A stretch of DNA of 64,000 bases from Seminavis robusta (Eukaryota > Bacillariophyta > Bacillariophyceae > Naviculales > Naviculaceae). Within the stretch, counting starts at the first letter, position 1, and every line of letters begins with the position of its first letter. Shown here one piece after another: positions 20,121 to 31,617 of this stretch. The stretch spans positions 18,757 through 82,756 of the forward strand of contig CAICTM010000265.1 of NCBI GenBank assembly GCA_903772945.1. The letters run 5' to 3'. The notes below the pieces were generated by a model. The model was not told where the DNA came from. It ran no database searches and saw only the letters and a list, made by a program, of their open reading frames with translations. Made by a program: the position numbers and the translations under genes.

Positions 20121-21224
20121 TAGGAAATTGTGGGTCGGTTGGTTTATGCATTTTGCAGTTGTCAAAAAGTACTAGTGGATATGGTTGTTCTTTGGTGTTG
20201 CTTGTTCTCGCTACTCCTTCAAGGAATTGAATCGCTCGCTTTGGCAGGATCAGTCCTCGTGTGCGCAACTTTAGAAACAATTCGCACAGCTACCAGCCAA
20301 GATAGCTATGCTACAATGTATCTCTAGGGTCCCATCAGAAACTTGGTTGTGGTCTTCGTACCTGAGTTTTGCGGTGCTCAAAGAACGATCTGGCGAAAGA
20401 GGCACAGCAACGTACGGTACTCCACCCAGCCAGAATCTAGGCCCTGCGCTGATTCAAATTTCTTACGCAACGACGTGAAGTTGCGAGTTTGCAGATTGAT
20501 TCGATTGATTTTGTCCTGCCATTCAGCAACCGTACCGGTACTGCATCTCGCGGACTTCCTGATGCTCCAATATGTTCAACAACAACCATGGGATCGAGAC
20601 ATGCCAATGGTGCAAAAGCCAGCTACCAACCAATCAATCCCTGAGAGTTCCTGCTGGCTATCCAAGCGTCTCTGCTGGATTGTGTAGATGGTTCACTTTC
20701 CTTGAAGCCATGGGGCCCCGCGGTGGCCACACGTCGCACAAGAATGTGATCACCGACAGGATGTCATCCGTTCTCAGTGTGCGGGCCTGAGAACTGCTGG
20801 TACCGGTACAACGACCGAACGTGTTTTCTCGGTTTGCAGGATTTCTGTCAGTGTGCCGTTCTCTAGCTAGAGTCAAGCACCACCACCTGATGATCAGAGC
20901 CCTCAGCGTTGCATTGAGACCAAGTTCGAACGCGGCCACTTACTTTTACATGTACTTCTAAGCCATCCATCTCAGGTTCAGACGGTACCGGTACCAGGTA
21001 CAGCGACCTTGGTTGACCAGGTCATATTACGTGTATCTGTGGTACCGTTACCTTTGCCTGTGCCTGTGCCTTGGAGTCACCGGACTCCACTCGGCGTTCG
21101 CAGCTTTGGAGGCTTATTATACTTACTGGACATGCAGTGTCGCGCGGAAGTTCTTTACGATCTCCAGGGTTACTGGGCATTTTGGCCCATAAGTGTTTTG
21201 GCGATAAAGTGCTCTTGGGACTTA
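20121..21224. other. Gene-free stretch
   Basis: Several short open frames on both strands lack ATG starts or overlap one another and look random. GGTACCGGTACC-type palindromes occur at about 20532, 20799 and 20983. No RNA gene is recognised. Confidence 0.55.
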
Positions 21225-21479
21225 AGTAGACATTAGTAGACAAAGTAGACGTTGTAAGATATTTTAAGACATTGGTAGACATTTGGTAGACTTTCGTAGA
21301 CTTTTACTAGACTTTAGTAGACTTTGGTGGACTTTAGTAGACATTGTTAGACATTTTGGTACTGTTTTACTATGCAAGGTAGACATTTAGTAGACATTAG
21401 TAGACATTTGGTAAACAATAAAAGATATTGGTAGACATTAGTAGACACTGGTAGACATTAGTAGACATTGTGAGACATA
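21225..21479. repeat. Degenerate TAGTAGACATT tandem array
   Basis: About 20 copies of a GTAGACATT/GTAGACTTT core, separated by variable 0-8 base spacers (TAG, TTG, TTTG), cover ~255 bp. The unit is 10-13 bp and imperfect. It has neither the constant repeat nor the unique-spacer structure of a CRISPR array and is a minisatellite-like tract in the spacer upstream of the LRR gene. Confidence 0.8.
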
Positions 21480-21658
21480 AGCCACTTTTACTTAGGAGCA
21501 ACATTTCTAAGCAACCGGCGACCCAGACATGGCGCTGCGGAGCTGCTATCATCATGATGGGGGGACTCTTAGCTAGTAGTAAACCAAATACGGATCATTA
21601 TTGCTACAGTGGCTGATGCTTGAGGCGAAGACCCGTTGAAAAAGCAGACAATTGCCAC

Positions 21659-24127
21659 ATGTCCGACAACAGCTTAGCATACGCCAAGGTAGTGTTGGAG
21701 CTCACGAGCAATGACCCTCTACAAGTCCTGACGTTGGAAGATGCCCAAGAGAAAGGTAGTGTCGAGCTTATTGAACTATCAAACCAATCAAGTCAGCTCA
21801 ACACCCCGGCAACAGAGAATTATGATACACTGGCATCAATTGGTAAGCTTAATATCCCAACAACCACCACTACCGGTACTGGTACCGGTACCCAGGAAGC
21901 TCAAGAGGCCAGTTCAACAGAAGGCACCCAAAATCTCCTTCTAGCAGTGGGCCTACGACTAATACCAGAAACAATCCAAGAAGAAAAACCACATTTGCAT
22001 TTGCCAGAAGACAGACAGGTCACATTTCCAGGTGCCTTCGCCGTTGAAGGACGTTCTGCCGGTCAAGATGACAACATCCTGGAGCATTCTGCGCAAGCGA
22101 CCATCAACGCCATTGTTTCACATGTTATGAGAGAAAACGATGAAGATGCCAACCTGCTCGACCACACAGGGCAAGCACAATCTAACAAGAGATCACAGCA
22201 ATGGTGCAGGCAAAGGTTGTGTCTTGCTTTGTCATTGGAAGTCAACGTGGTTCTTGTTGCAGTGATTTCAGTACTCCTAATATTTGTGTTAGTTTCTAGT
22301 GGAGGGCACAACAACAACAATAACAACAACGACCCATTGATACGCCAAGAAAATGACGTGATTCAAATTCCTGGAACTCTCCAAGGAACAACGCCAACAC
22401 GGGCACCAACAACCGTTCTGGAATCACTCAATTTACCTGAATACACCATCATGGCGATGCAAAACCATAGGTCTCCTCAGTTTGAAGCCTATGAATGGCT
22501 AGCTTATAACATCAACAATGCAAGTTCTACCCTTCATATACCAAAGTGGAGACTGATACAGAGATTTGCTCTGGCCACAATCTACTACTCTACAAGGGGA
22601 GACCATTGGGTGAAGCATCAAGGATGGTTGGACTGGGCCTCTGATGAATGCAATTGGGCACAACCACAAATAGGTTTGAAGAAAAGACTCTCTCCAGAAC
22701 AGTCCTGCAATGAGATGGGCAAAATCAAAGCGTTTACATTTACGACTCCAAATAACATGGATGGAACAATTCCGCCTGAAATCTCATTGCTAGGGGGGAG
22801 CCTTGAGTCTTTCACATTGATTCGACAATTCAGACTCAGAGGGACTATCCCTTCTGAGCTTGGACTGCTGACAAAATTGACCAAGTTGATCTTGATATCA
22901 ACAAGTATCATTGGAACCATCCCAACAGAGTTTGGGAGGCTGAAAAGCCTTCAGAATCTTCAACTTGAAAGCTTACCAATTCGTGGGCATATCCCATCAG
23001 AGATTGGCAATTTGCGCAACCTATCAACATTGATGTTAGTGAAAGTAGATGTAGCCGGTACGTCTCGGTGGTTTTTGAGTGCCTCACTCAACTGACACTG
23101 TTAATTGACATGTTTTACAATCCACCCAATCTAGGTTCAGTTCCTTCTGAAATTTTGCAATTGCCTGGCCTGGAGGCTTTGCGCATTGATGAATGCCCCG
23201 GATTGAACTCAGAATACGTCCTTCAAGATACCATTGGAAACTTGCAACAGATGAAGTTGCTCTTTCTGTCAAGCCAGAATTCGGGGATGGAGATATCAAT
23301 TCCACGTAAGAAATGAGACAAGGCTATGATGGTGGATTAGTGACATCTCACCCTATCTGTGCATTCTCTGTCAAAAGCTGAAATAGGCACACTGACACAA
23401 CTACGTTACCTACATTTAATCAACTGGAATATTCATGGGACCATACCGGGGGAGGTTGGAAAGTTGGAAAATTTGGTAAGCAAGAGTTCTGTGCACACAA
23501 AAAATATGTTTCAAAGAGCGTGTTTTGCTGCGCTGAATTTGCATTCTAACCAAATTGACAGGCCATGCTGGAATTGGATGGCAACTCAATCTCCGGAACT
23601 CTGCCACAGCGATTGTTAAAGTTGACAAGTAAGTAGAGTATATGTTCTGTGCCACCACATGCCGTTCTTCACTGACACCATCTGTTTCCAACATTGTTGT
23701 CTTCGTCTTCCTCTCAGATCTGATATATTTACATCTTGGTTCCAACAAGTTGAAGGGAAAATTGCCACCTAGCCTTTTTTCCCAGCTTACAAACCTTAGG
23801 TTTCTATCCTTCAGTGACAACATCTTCTCGGGTTCCATTCCAACAGAAGTTGGTCTGCTGTCCAGCTTGGAGACTCTGGAATTACACAATACCAACTTAT
23901 TGGGCACATTGCCGGCAGAGGTACTTGCTCTGGGGAACTTGACAAGCTTGGTACTCAAAAACACATCTCTGTCTGGAAGTATCCCTGCAGTGTTGTGTGA
24001 CAAAATGTACCAAAAGACCTGGAATTGCCTTGGAGGCCCTGGCTGCAAACAGTTACCAGTGAAAACCAGCACAACTGCGTGTCATGGAACTTCCCTATGC
24101 GGATGCGATTGTGGTCCTTGCCCATAG
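21659..24127 (+). CDS. Membrane-anchored LRR receptor-like protein, five exons, 714 aa
   Basis: Exons 21659-23057, 23135-23305, 23378-23475, 23562-23628 and 23718-24127; all four introns are 72-89 bp with GT/AG ends and keep frame. The ATG at 21659 is used because the longer frame starts without one. Residues 1-190 are Gln/Glu/Thr-rich, likely cytoplasmic and disordered. One membrane span (about residues 195-215, VNVVLVAVISVLLIFVLVS) is followed by an Asn run and a Thr/Pro-rich stem. The extracellular part begins with a capping region (residues ~270-350, FALATIYYSTRGDHW) and continues as plant-type LRRs (GTIPSELGLLTKLTKL and so on), ending with a Cys-rich cap (GCDCGPCP). There is no kinase domain. 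All four introns fall within the LRR and island region. The role is probably surface recognition or adhesion; the ligand is unknown. Confidence 0.85.
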
Positions 24128-24391
24128 GTAACCAGGAGAGATGAAAGGGTGTCTTGTTGCTTTCCTATTTAGCTAGCTATTTGAGTACCGTGAACCTTCG
24201 TCAGAGACGAAACAAGTTTGCTACCGGTATGTTAGAATTGGTATCCACCACTGTTTTCGCTGATGCAGAGAATCGAACAACGTGGACGCGGTAGCTAGCT
24301 ACTTAGTTACTGAATGATCCTGCTCAAGACGTCTCTGTCCAATGCCAACACCTGGGCAAATACCACCTAGCTAGTGGTCCTCACTTAGTTG

Positions 24392-25831
24392 TCACGATGG
24401 TGGATTGTTGTTTCCAGTTGTGGCTTCTGCCAATGCTTTCTGTGCTTGTACCATTTGTTGTTGAATGGTATCGGTCAAGATGAGGATAAAGTCGTGTGCC
24501 AGCTGATGCTTTAAACAAAACTGTGTCGCCACTTCTAGGGGCACATCGCCCGCGTAAAACACTATGGTGGGTTCCTCGGCATCGTTGTCGTCCAACTGAA
24601 CGTTCATTTTGAAGAGTACCCAGCGCTCGCCAGATCCTGCCGTGTGCGCTTCCGTTGTATCGTTGCTTTCCGTGTTGTTGTCGTTGTTGTCGGCAATGTT
24701 GCTGTTGCCGTAGTTTTCAAACCCCACTCCCATGGGCATGGCGATTCCCGTCAATAACCGGGACACCCACGGTTTTCCTTGTCGTTGTTGTTGTTTGCAC
24801 CGAAAGATACTGCTCCCCGACCGCGTATTGCCGGCATCCACAAACCACGGTTTGGCATATGCCAAATAGAGAATGGGTCGATGCTGCGTCAACGCAAGTG
24901 CCCCTCGATGTTGGAGTCGATAATCAAAGAGAATGGCATCCCCCGCGTGTGCGTGCAATCCAAATATTGATAATGGATTACTGTTTTCAAAATTTCCTCC
25001 GAGTACGTGAGATCCCGGTTGGACTTGTGTGGGACCATCTTGGTCACTTTTGACGTGGATGAGTGGGAAAAAGACATTGATGCAATGGGGAGGCAAATGA
25101 ATGTGTTCGTACAAGTGTCCACCGTCCGAGTGCCATTTTTGTGGTTGGTGATGATTGTCATTGTCATTATTCGTAGAAGTTTGTGGTGGTGGTTTGCGTG
25201 CCCACATGACACCGGCATAGAGTAGATTAATGGCCTTGGAGGAGGAGGAGGAACTAGTAGTCGAAGCAGTTCCATGGAGTAAGGCTTGAATGAGTGGAAA
25301 GACGATGGAATTGTAGATTAATCCTGGCGCAATGTAGGGATACCGATCCAATTCGTAGCGGACATCTCGACGATGTCCATCACGGTCCACCATTTCTCGA
25401 TAATCGACACGGTAGGCGGCGGCAATGGCATGACTGTTGTTGGTGGTGTCGGTGTCTACATGTTGTAATTCTTGCCGTCGAGCGTTCAGTTCTTGTTCCA
25501 GCAACTCTAAATCGGCCGTGGCTTTGGTACGACAGTCCCGTACAAATGCCGGTGGCAAGACATTGGGAATCACACAACAGCCAGATGAATGAAACGTGTC
25601 AAGAGCGTGTTGGAAGGTACTGCTTGTGTCATCGTTATCGTCATCTTTGAGATTGCTCCCATTTTCTGTTCGCTGTCGCTTCTTTCCTCTGTCGTCGTCA
25701 GCGTCAGCGTCAGCAGAAGATCCCCAGCTGGGAGCTCCAGAAGCTCGTTCGCTTTCGGATGGACCTACTATGCACTCCTCCAAGCATTTAGCGGGTTTCT
25801 TGCTGGCAGTGCTAACAACAGCCGTCGCCAT
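24392..25831 (-). CDS. Phytanoyl-CoA dioxygenase-family oxygenase, 479 aa
   Basis: ATG at 25831; the frame upstream lacks an ATG. Residues 1-60 are Ser/Asp-rich. The domain begins with DTFHSSGCCVIPNVLPPAFV, the usual PhyH start (a strand and a helix that replace a free N-terminus). The Fe(II) ligands are H-x-D in KWHSDGGHLY (about residues 234-236) and the distal His in YRLQHRGALALT. The Arg that binds 2-oxoglutarate is in HRPILYLAYAKPWF. QPGSHVLGG between them is also typical. The C-terminal ~120 residues, beyond the fold, are Asn/Asp-rich then helical (DDNDAEEPTIVFYAGDVPL). Substrate unknown. The short upstream tract 25856-25900 has three TTGGATCTTT copies. Confidence 0.82.
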   Translation of the reverse strand: MATAVVSTASKKPAKCLEECIVGPSESERASGAPSWGSSADADADDDRGKKRQRTENGSNLKDDDNDDTSSTFQHALDTFHSSGCCVIPNVLPPAFVRDCRTKATADLELLEQELNARRQELQHVDTDTTNNSHAIAAAYRVDYREMVDRDGHRRDVRYELDRYPYIAPGLIYNSIVFPLIQALLHGTASTTSSSSSSKAINLLYAGVMWARKPPPQTSTNNDNDNHHQPQKWHSDGGHLYEHIHLPPHCINVFFPLIHVKSDQDGPTQVQPGSHVLGGNFENSNPLSIFGLHAHAGDAILFDYRLQHRGALALTQHRPILYLAYAKPWFVDAGNTRSGSSIFRCKQQQRQGKPWVSRLLTGIAMPMGVGFENYGNSNIADNNDNNTESNDTTEAHTAGSGERWVLFKMNVQLDDNDAEEPTIVFYAGDVPLEVATQFCLKHQLAHDFILILTDTIQQQMVQAQKALAEATTGNNNPPS

Positions 25832-26047
25832 CGTGGGCCATGAAAAATAAATGTGGGGTTTGGATCTTTCAAGATTGGATCTTTCAAAATTGGATCTTTT
25901 TGTCTTTTTTGACACCTGTTCCGAATTTGACGAGTCAGAATTGAATTCTGTCGGTCATCGCAGTCATCCGACCCTCATTTTTCTTTTTCTTCTCTACCTC
26001 TGTCAACCTCCACTTCGTTGCGGAGAGATCAAAGAAATAATACCAAC

Positions 26048-27454
26048 ATGAGCCAACTCGAGGACACTGTCGCTACTATTAGTCCCGAAGATGCCGAGAG
26101 CACTGTCGGTACGACGGCTGCCATTGTCACGTCGGTGATTGGGCTCGTCTTGGTGGCCGTCTTTGTCGTATTGGCCACCTTCAAGTTTCGTCGCACCCAA
26201 GGCCGTCTCTGGAAGTTTCATGCCATGTTTACGGCCGTCGTGGCCGTACTCGTCTTGCTCACACCACTCTCAGTCAAACATGTCGTCTTTTCCAGTGCCG
26301 GAGTCGTCGTGGCCGGGACTATTTTCCCATTTTACATGAGTTTAAAGGCACTCTGTACGCCCTCCACGGCCGATGATATGGAATGGTTGACTTATTGGAC
26401 GTGTTCGGGAGCTGTTTTTGTAAGTTCGTTTAGAGAAACAACACAAAACAGATGGATTCGAAATTCGAAGCTCGTATGCAACTAAAACAACTTGTTTCTT
26501 TGGCAGTTTATCACGGCTTATCTGAAGGATTACCAGCTTGCTTCCGAACAAGTGCAGCTCTATTGGTACCAGTTTGAGTTCTTCTTCTTCATTTGGCTAT
26601 ATCTACCATTCACGGTACGTATTAAAGGAATACAGTACTGGTACCACATTGCAGTATTGGTTTGTCTGCTGACCTTCTACCATTTTACTTTTACTACTAC
26701 TCGTTGTCCACCAACTATGCAGGATGGAGCCACACTCATCTTTGACTACATTACTCGACCCGTATTGGCACCTGTCATTGAACCCGTCAGCAACAAAATG
26801 GGCACTTGGATTTCTGGACTTGTCATGACAATCATCAATGCGTCACATCTATGGGCATTATGGGCATTCTTCATCATATTACCAAAGGGATTGAAACGAT
26901 TCGTTACCATTGCCATTGGCACCGCATTTCCCTTGCTCGCTTCCATTACCGCCGTCACCACCGATGACAAAACCGATGATACCTTTTGGCTCACATACTG
27001 GAGTTGCTATTCCCTCTTGTTTCTCATTATGGATTGGACCGAAACCTGGTTGGGATCCATTTGGGGCTTTTATACCGTCATGCTATTTACCACCGTCTAC
27101 CTCATGTTGCCCATGTTTCAAGGATCCGACAAGGTCTTTCGTCATGTACTGGTGCCATTGGCGGGATTGAGGGAGAGTTTACTCATGCGGGATGCCGTAC
27201 TCTTGAAAAAGGATTTGATGGCCAGTATACCAGAAGATCGACAAGCGGAACTACGGAGACTCATTGCCCATTCCTTTAATACCGATACACCCGATGAAGA
27301 GGATGACGCACAGGATGATCGAATGGAAATCAATCCAGAGAATGCCAAGTTGTTGTGGTCCACGAGCATGTGGAATCGAAAATCCAAGAGAAAGTTGAAT
27401 GCATCCGAGCGGAGTGATGGTGCTCCTGCCAATGAAAGCACTTCTCTGGTATGA
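26048..27454 (+). CDS. HVA22/REEP (TB2/DP1)-type membrane protein with two related halves, 403 aa
   Basis: Exons 26048-26419, 26507-26614 and 26723-27454 (introns 87 and 108 bp). The first TB2/DP1-like module comprises FPFYMSLKALCTPSTADDM, EWLTYWTCSGAVF, then FEFFFFIWLYLPFT and DGATLIFDYITRPVL, the order found in HVA22/REEP/Yop1 proteins. A second, more diverged module follows: SITAVTTDDKTDDTFWLTYW...MDWTETW...FYTVMLFTTVYLMLPMFQGS and VLVPL. The N-terminus has an extra span (about residues 23-46). Family members shape tubular ER by hairpin insertion. The C-terminal ~100 residues are charged and soluble. Most homologues have one module, so the tandem layout is notable. Confidence 0.8.
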
Positions 27455-27705
27455 ATTGAAGGATGTGTGGTTTTGTTTTCCACGTCGTGGTGCCACTGTG
27501 AACCCATCAATCATCAGTTAGCATCGCATCAAGGTGGCTGCAAATGATTCTACTTGCAAATTATGTTTGGATTGTTGTATTTGTTGTGTTGTAAGATATT
27601 ATTCCTCTAGTTTTCCACTACTTTTTCTATGACCTCACCTCAACAATGAAGAGGGAGATTCTCTTACGGTGTATTAGCAAACGTAAATTGACACTACCTC
27701 AAGAA

Positions 27706-28617
27706 TCATGGCCCAAAGAGGTAGCTCCAAGATGACTGCAACCACAGTGCACCATTATTGCGCAAAAATTGTAGCATAGGCTCTGTATCGGGCCCAAAAA
27801 TGTTGAGCTCGTTGTTGATTGTTGTATCGATCCAATCCTGGTAGTTGCTTACTCTCGTGTAGTAATCGGGAAAGCTGGACGCGCAGCCCACCTTCCCAAA
27901 GGATACGATCCCCACTTGTACTTTATTTCCGTCCATCAGCGGGCTTCCAGAGTCTCCTTGACAAGGGCCACCTCCTCCCACATCCGCACAAACGATTGCG
28001 GGTGAGTTAAAGTTACCTCCCCGAGCTTGGCACTCGGCATTGGACACAGATTGCACTTCAAGTTGTTGTAGCACCCCCGAAGCGTCTCCTCCGTTCGATG
28101 TACGTCCAAACCCAATGACCCACAGCGGCTGCCCAGAATTCACAGGAAACGTTTGATCCGTGTTCAATTCAGCACTGGGAGGAAGGCAGACACAGTTGGT
28201 AGCAAGCTTTAGCAGGGCAATATCATCACCATTGCCTGGCCGCACATAGTTTGGATGGATCCATCGTTTGGTGACAGAGAGGACTGTCCCGCCCTGGCTG
28301 AAAAAGGGGGTGCCGACACGAACTCGGGGAGGCGCGCCATCGTCCACGCAGTGGGCTGCCGTCAAGACAAATTGCCCCCCACCAATCACCGTTCCACCAC
28401 ACAACGTCGTGCCACCATCAAACTTGGCGTACCACGGATAGTCTCCAGCATCTGCGACCTGTCCATTAACGATCCCGTGCGTGTTAGATGGAGGAAATTC
28501 TTCTTCCACAGACGGGTCAAACCCTTGTCGTAGATGTGATGAAGATGGTTCCTCAGACCAGGCTATTGCCAACCAAAACAACAGTAGGCAACTTTGAAAC
28601 CTTGACTTCCACGCCAT
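27706..28617 (-). CDS. Secreted trypsin-fold (S1) serine protease, 303 aa
   Basis: ATG at 28617, no introns. Signal peptide residues 1-21 (LLLFWLAIAW), propeptide to about 48, then mature IVNGQVA. The triad is complete: His89 in LTAAHC, Asp132 in DDIALLKL and Ser223 in GDSGSP. The activation site precedes with His, not Arg/Lys (NTHGIVNG). The residue equivalent to chymotrypsin position 189 is Gly217, so trypsin-like Lys/Arg specificity is unlikely. The motif is GDSGSP rather than GDSGGP. A ~40-residue C-terminal extension with an aromatic end (WLQSSWSYLFGP) follows the fold. Probably exported or vacuolar. Confidence 0.9.
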   Translation of the reverse strand: MAWKSRFQSCLLLFWLAIAWSEEPSSSHLRQGFDPSVEEEFPPSNTHGIVNGQVADAGDYPWYAKFDGGTTLCGGTVIGGGQFVLTAAHCVDDGAPPRVRVGTPFFSQGGTVLSVTKRWIHPNYVRPGNGDDIALLKLATNCVCLPPSAELNTDQTFPVNSGQPLWVIGFGRTSNGGDASGVLQQLEVQSVSNAECQARGGNFNSPAIVCADVGGGGPCQGDSGSPLMDGNKVQVGIVSFGKVGCASSFPDYYTRVSNYQDWIDTTINNELNIFGPDTEPMLQFLRNNGALWLQSSWSYLFGP

Positions 28618-28919
28618 TGTCGAGTTTCAATGTTTCAATTTGCCAAAAATGAATTTGCGACATTGTCACAAGAAAACCTGCTCGAGATTGGAGTCGAGTC
28701 GGTGGCTTCTTGGCAGCCGAAATGTGAGCCAACGGTACATCGTCTAAGTAACTATAAGCTTATTTTCATTTATGTAATGTCGCCCACCGACCAAATCATA
28801 GCTGGAATGCGCCACAATTTATTGCTTCCTTAGATTTTGTCCGCTGGTGGGTTACTGTAGCGCTTAGCGGAATCAGGTCCGGTAGCTTGAATGCTTGAAT
28901 AGATAAGATCATCCAATAG
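28618..28919. other. Intergenic region, nothing recognised
   Basis: AT-rich spacer between two minus-strand genes. No open frame with natural composition and no repeat is seen. Confidence 0.5.
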
Positions 28920-31617
28920 CTAGCTTTCCTCGAAATGCAAGAGATACTCTCGACCAATGGCAGTGTGTTCTCCATCATCAAATCTCACGCTGCAAGTTCC
29001 ATCTGGATGAATGTTTGTAATGACACCAGGGTAAAACTCCTCAGAAGTGCCATGATAATCCACGTCGACTCGGTCTCCAATCTTGAATACATTGTAGCTT
29101 CGAATATCGTCGGCATGCACTTCTTCATAGGAACCGCTATTGTACACATATACTACGCAGATCCCATCCGAATCATCCAGGACATCCATAAGTTTACCTT
29201 CATACCACGTGTCGCCATAGACCCAGACTTTATCGCCTACGGCGATCATGTCATCATGGTGGCGAGAACGCTGCTCCACCACACGAAGTTTGAGATATTC
29301 GGTGGGACTACGTTGCGTTCGTCTCCTGAATTGCAACAGTTGACGGCCCTTTCGAATATGGAGATTTGCATGGTCAATCTGAAACTGCTGGTACTTGTTG
29401 TTCTTGGTTGCTTGGGTTGTCGTGTCTGATGAGGAGCGTTGTTTCCCATACAATGTGCTCAGCCACTCACGAGCCAAAAGTTCTTCTGACATGGTAGCCA
29501 TGGCCGTACCACGGTGGTTACCAAAGCGGGCATCAGCAAGCATATATTTGAGCTCCTGTGTAAGATGCCCGATGAGTGGGTGTTTGGTTCTCACAATGGC
29601 TTGGACAGATTCCTCCACTGCTTCTTTTTGGGACATGATGAGCCAAGCTCCAGTTTGATGATCCTGCCGAAGAAACCTGGATGCAAGACCGACTTCGTAG
29701 ATTTGGCCAATATCTCGAACAATTTTTTGGGCTGCCAGGTCCAATAAGCTGGCAGGCAACAAAGCAGCGTCAGCAACATATTTCTCCCAAACTCGGTTTC
29801 CTGGATGAAAACTCAGAAACCGGTTGAATGAAGCTAGGAACTTGGCGTCGAATCTTGTGGATATCAAGACATCGTTTCGTTCTGGAAAGGTAATAGACTT
29901 CGGATTGGATGGTTCCGTTGGCGGCTCTGGGAAGGGCTCAGCAAAGACAGCTTCGGATATGACTGACTGTGCCAGCTCCGTTTGATCAAAGTACCAAGAT
30001 ATTGCTCCGATCGTGCCAGCTGTCAGCATCACAATCAAGCCAAGTCGGGTCACTGAACGCCGTACCCCAACAGGAGTCGGACTGACTGCTGCGCACAATG
30101 CCAATCCCACTGCATAGAAGAATAGGGCACATCCATTCAATGCTGCAAGATACTCAACACCAATAGACAGCATTTCTGGAATGAACTTAGCCCATCGATC
30201 AGAGGTTGATCTCAGAAACATGGGCACATTGTTGGCATTCAGAATCTTTTCTACAAAGTCTTCCAGCTCGTAGTCAGCATAGAATTCTTCTCCGTTTGCA
30301 AATTGATGGGCAAATTGTTGAATCCAAGTCACCCCTCGGGTGGGGATGAACCCCAAAGCTCGTAGTCCAGCCAATGGTTGAACCATGGTTTTGGTAGCAT
30401 CTTTCAGCATGGAGAAAGTGGCTCCCCACATGTTAAACCTTTGATAGTAGTAAGCTAGGAAAGACCGGCGGCACTGATGAGTCTTCATATGATCTTCTAA
30501 TTAAGAGAAGCTTTGCAGCAAACATGTACTTACTTCCCAATCCCTGTATCCGATGATCCGAAGAGTCATCCTTGGCAGTAGCAAACGTCATGATGAACAT
30601 GATACGATCCAATCCATCAGGGTCGACATTCTTTGGACCTCGGTGCCAGATGTTTTGATTAAAGAGGAACGCATCGCCCTTGCGCAAGAGACCGTGTTCA
30701 CCGGTGTGCCCATTGGTGCTAACCTCAAAGGCACCGTGCTCCAGGCAAAGCTCTTCTAGATCTTTGTCCGCACAGAAGTGTGATCCAGGGCACACTGTCG
30801 TTGCTCCCAAGTCCTTGCTGGTATCCTGCAGCGCAACAAACATGGAATAGGAATGCAGAAAGGTCCTTGAGTACAGCAGAGACGACCCAAACCAATCGGA
30901 ATCTGTGTGAATCCCTTGATCATGAGCTCCATTCAACGACGTCAATGTGGAGATTTCCACAATGGCCGGATCAGGTCCCAAGATTCCCTCCAATGTACGC
31001 TTGATGACAGGATGGTTTCCAATCTCCTTCATGGCTTTTGCAATGGCTGGATGATCGTTCGTTCCGATTCCCAATGACAATCGATTCTGTTCCTCCCAAA
31101 AGACCTCGTTGTAGGAGAGATTTTGTTTGTTGTGGTGTTTCAAGGCCAAGTACGCCCGTAGCTCCGTGGCAGTGTCGTTACTCAATGCATTCTGAAACGC
31201 CACGGCACCATGTTCCAACATAACATCGGCCGCTTCCGTTCCCGTGTAATGTTCTTGAATGAGAAGATCATTGGAGGATCGTGTCGAGAGATCCTTCGGT
31301 CCACAATGGCGGTTGTAGTACGTGAAATCATTGGCATAGTCAGGGTAGAAATCGCCGACCATTTCGCTGCGCCGGTAAGACTCGACAATGGGAACCACAT
31401 ACGTCCCATACACACGTTGTACCAGTGCTACCGATAGCAAGGCCGCAAAGAGCAACACCACGGGTCCTTCGAGGATGATGGCTCGGATAATCAATGTCCA
31501 TTGCGAGGTGCTTTTTTTCTTCTTGGAAGCACTCATCATGGCTTTATTGTTGCTCTCGACGGGAGGTCCGCCATGAGCAGTGCGCGGTATCGCAGAGGTC
31601 GAAGTATCCAGGAGCAT
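28920..31617 (-). CDS. Membrane-anchored PhyH-type oxygenase fused to C-terminal Tudor/Agenet-like modules, 872 aa
   Basis: Two exons: 30534-31617 (ATG at 31617) and 28920-30454. The donor GTAAGTACATG and acceptor CTTTCCTAG bound a 79 bp intron and give GLG-T-YYYQRFNMWG in frame. One membrane span lies at about residues 42-68 (LIIRAIILEGPVVLLFAALL). The oxygenase domain has the H-x-D pair in GIHTDSDWFG (about 237-239), CPGSHFCAD, and the distal His in IWHRGPKN (about 324). After the junction come a helical region, a pair of hydrophobic segments (GCALFFYAVGLALCAAV and LIVMLTAGTIGAISWYF), a long helical region, and at about 765-870 two beta-rich modules (VGDKVWVYGDTWYEGKLMDV and IGDRVDVDYHGTSEEFYPGV) of Tudor/Agenet/SH3-like type. 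The acceptor choice is inferred; another AG 42 bp closer to the donor also keeps frame. Confidence 0.75.

Noticed and set aside
19398-20165. Long minus-strand open frame opposite the Lys/Glu repeat gene
   Set aside because: It is the antisense of AAG/GAA codons, giving Leu/Phe/Ser runs; an artefact of composition.
21225-21479. CRISPR-like array
   Set aside because: Repeat units are degenerate and spacers are 0-8 bases, and the genome is eukaryotic.
30433-30533. Reading straight on from the oxygenase exon gives a C-terminus of about 33 extra codons
   Set aside because: A consensus donor (GTAAGT) lies at 30533-30532 and the acceptor at 30456-30455 restores a long, fluent frame; the read-through is intron sequence.
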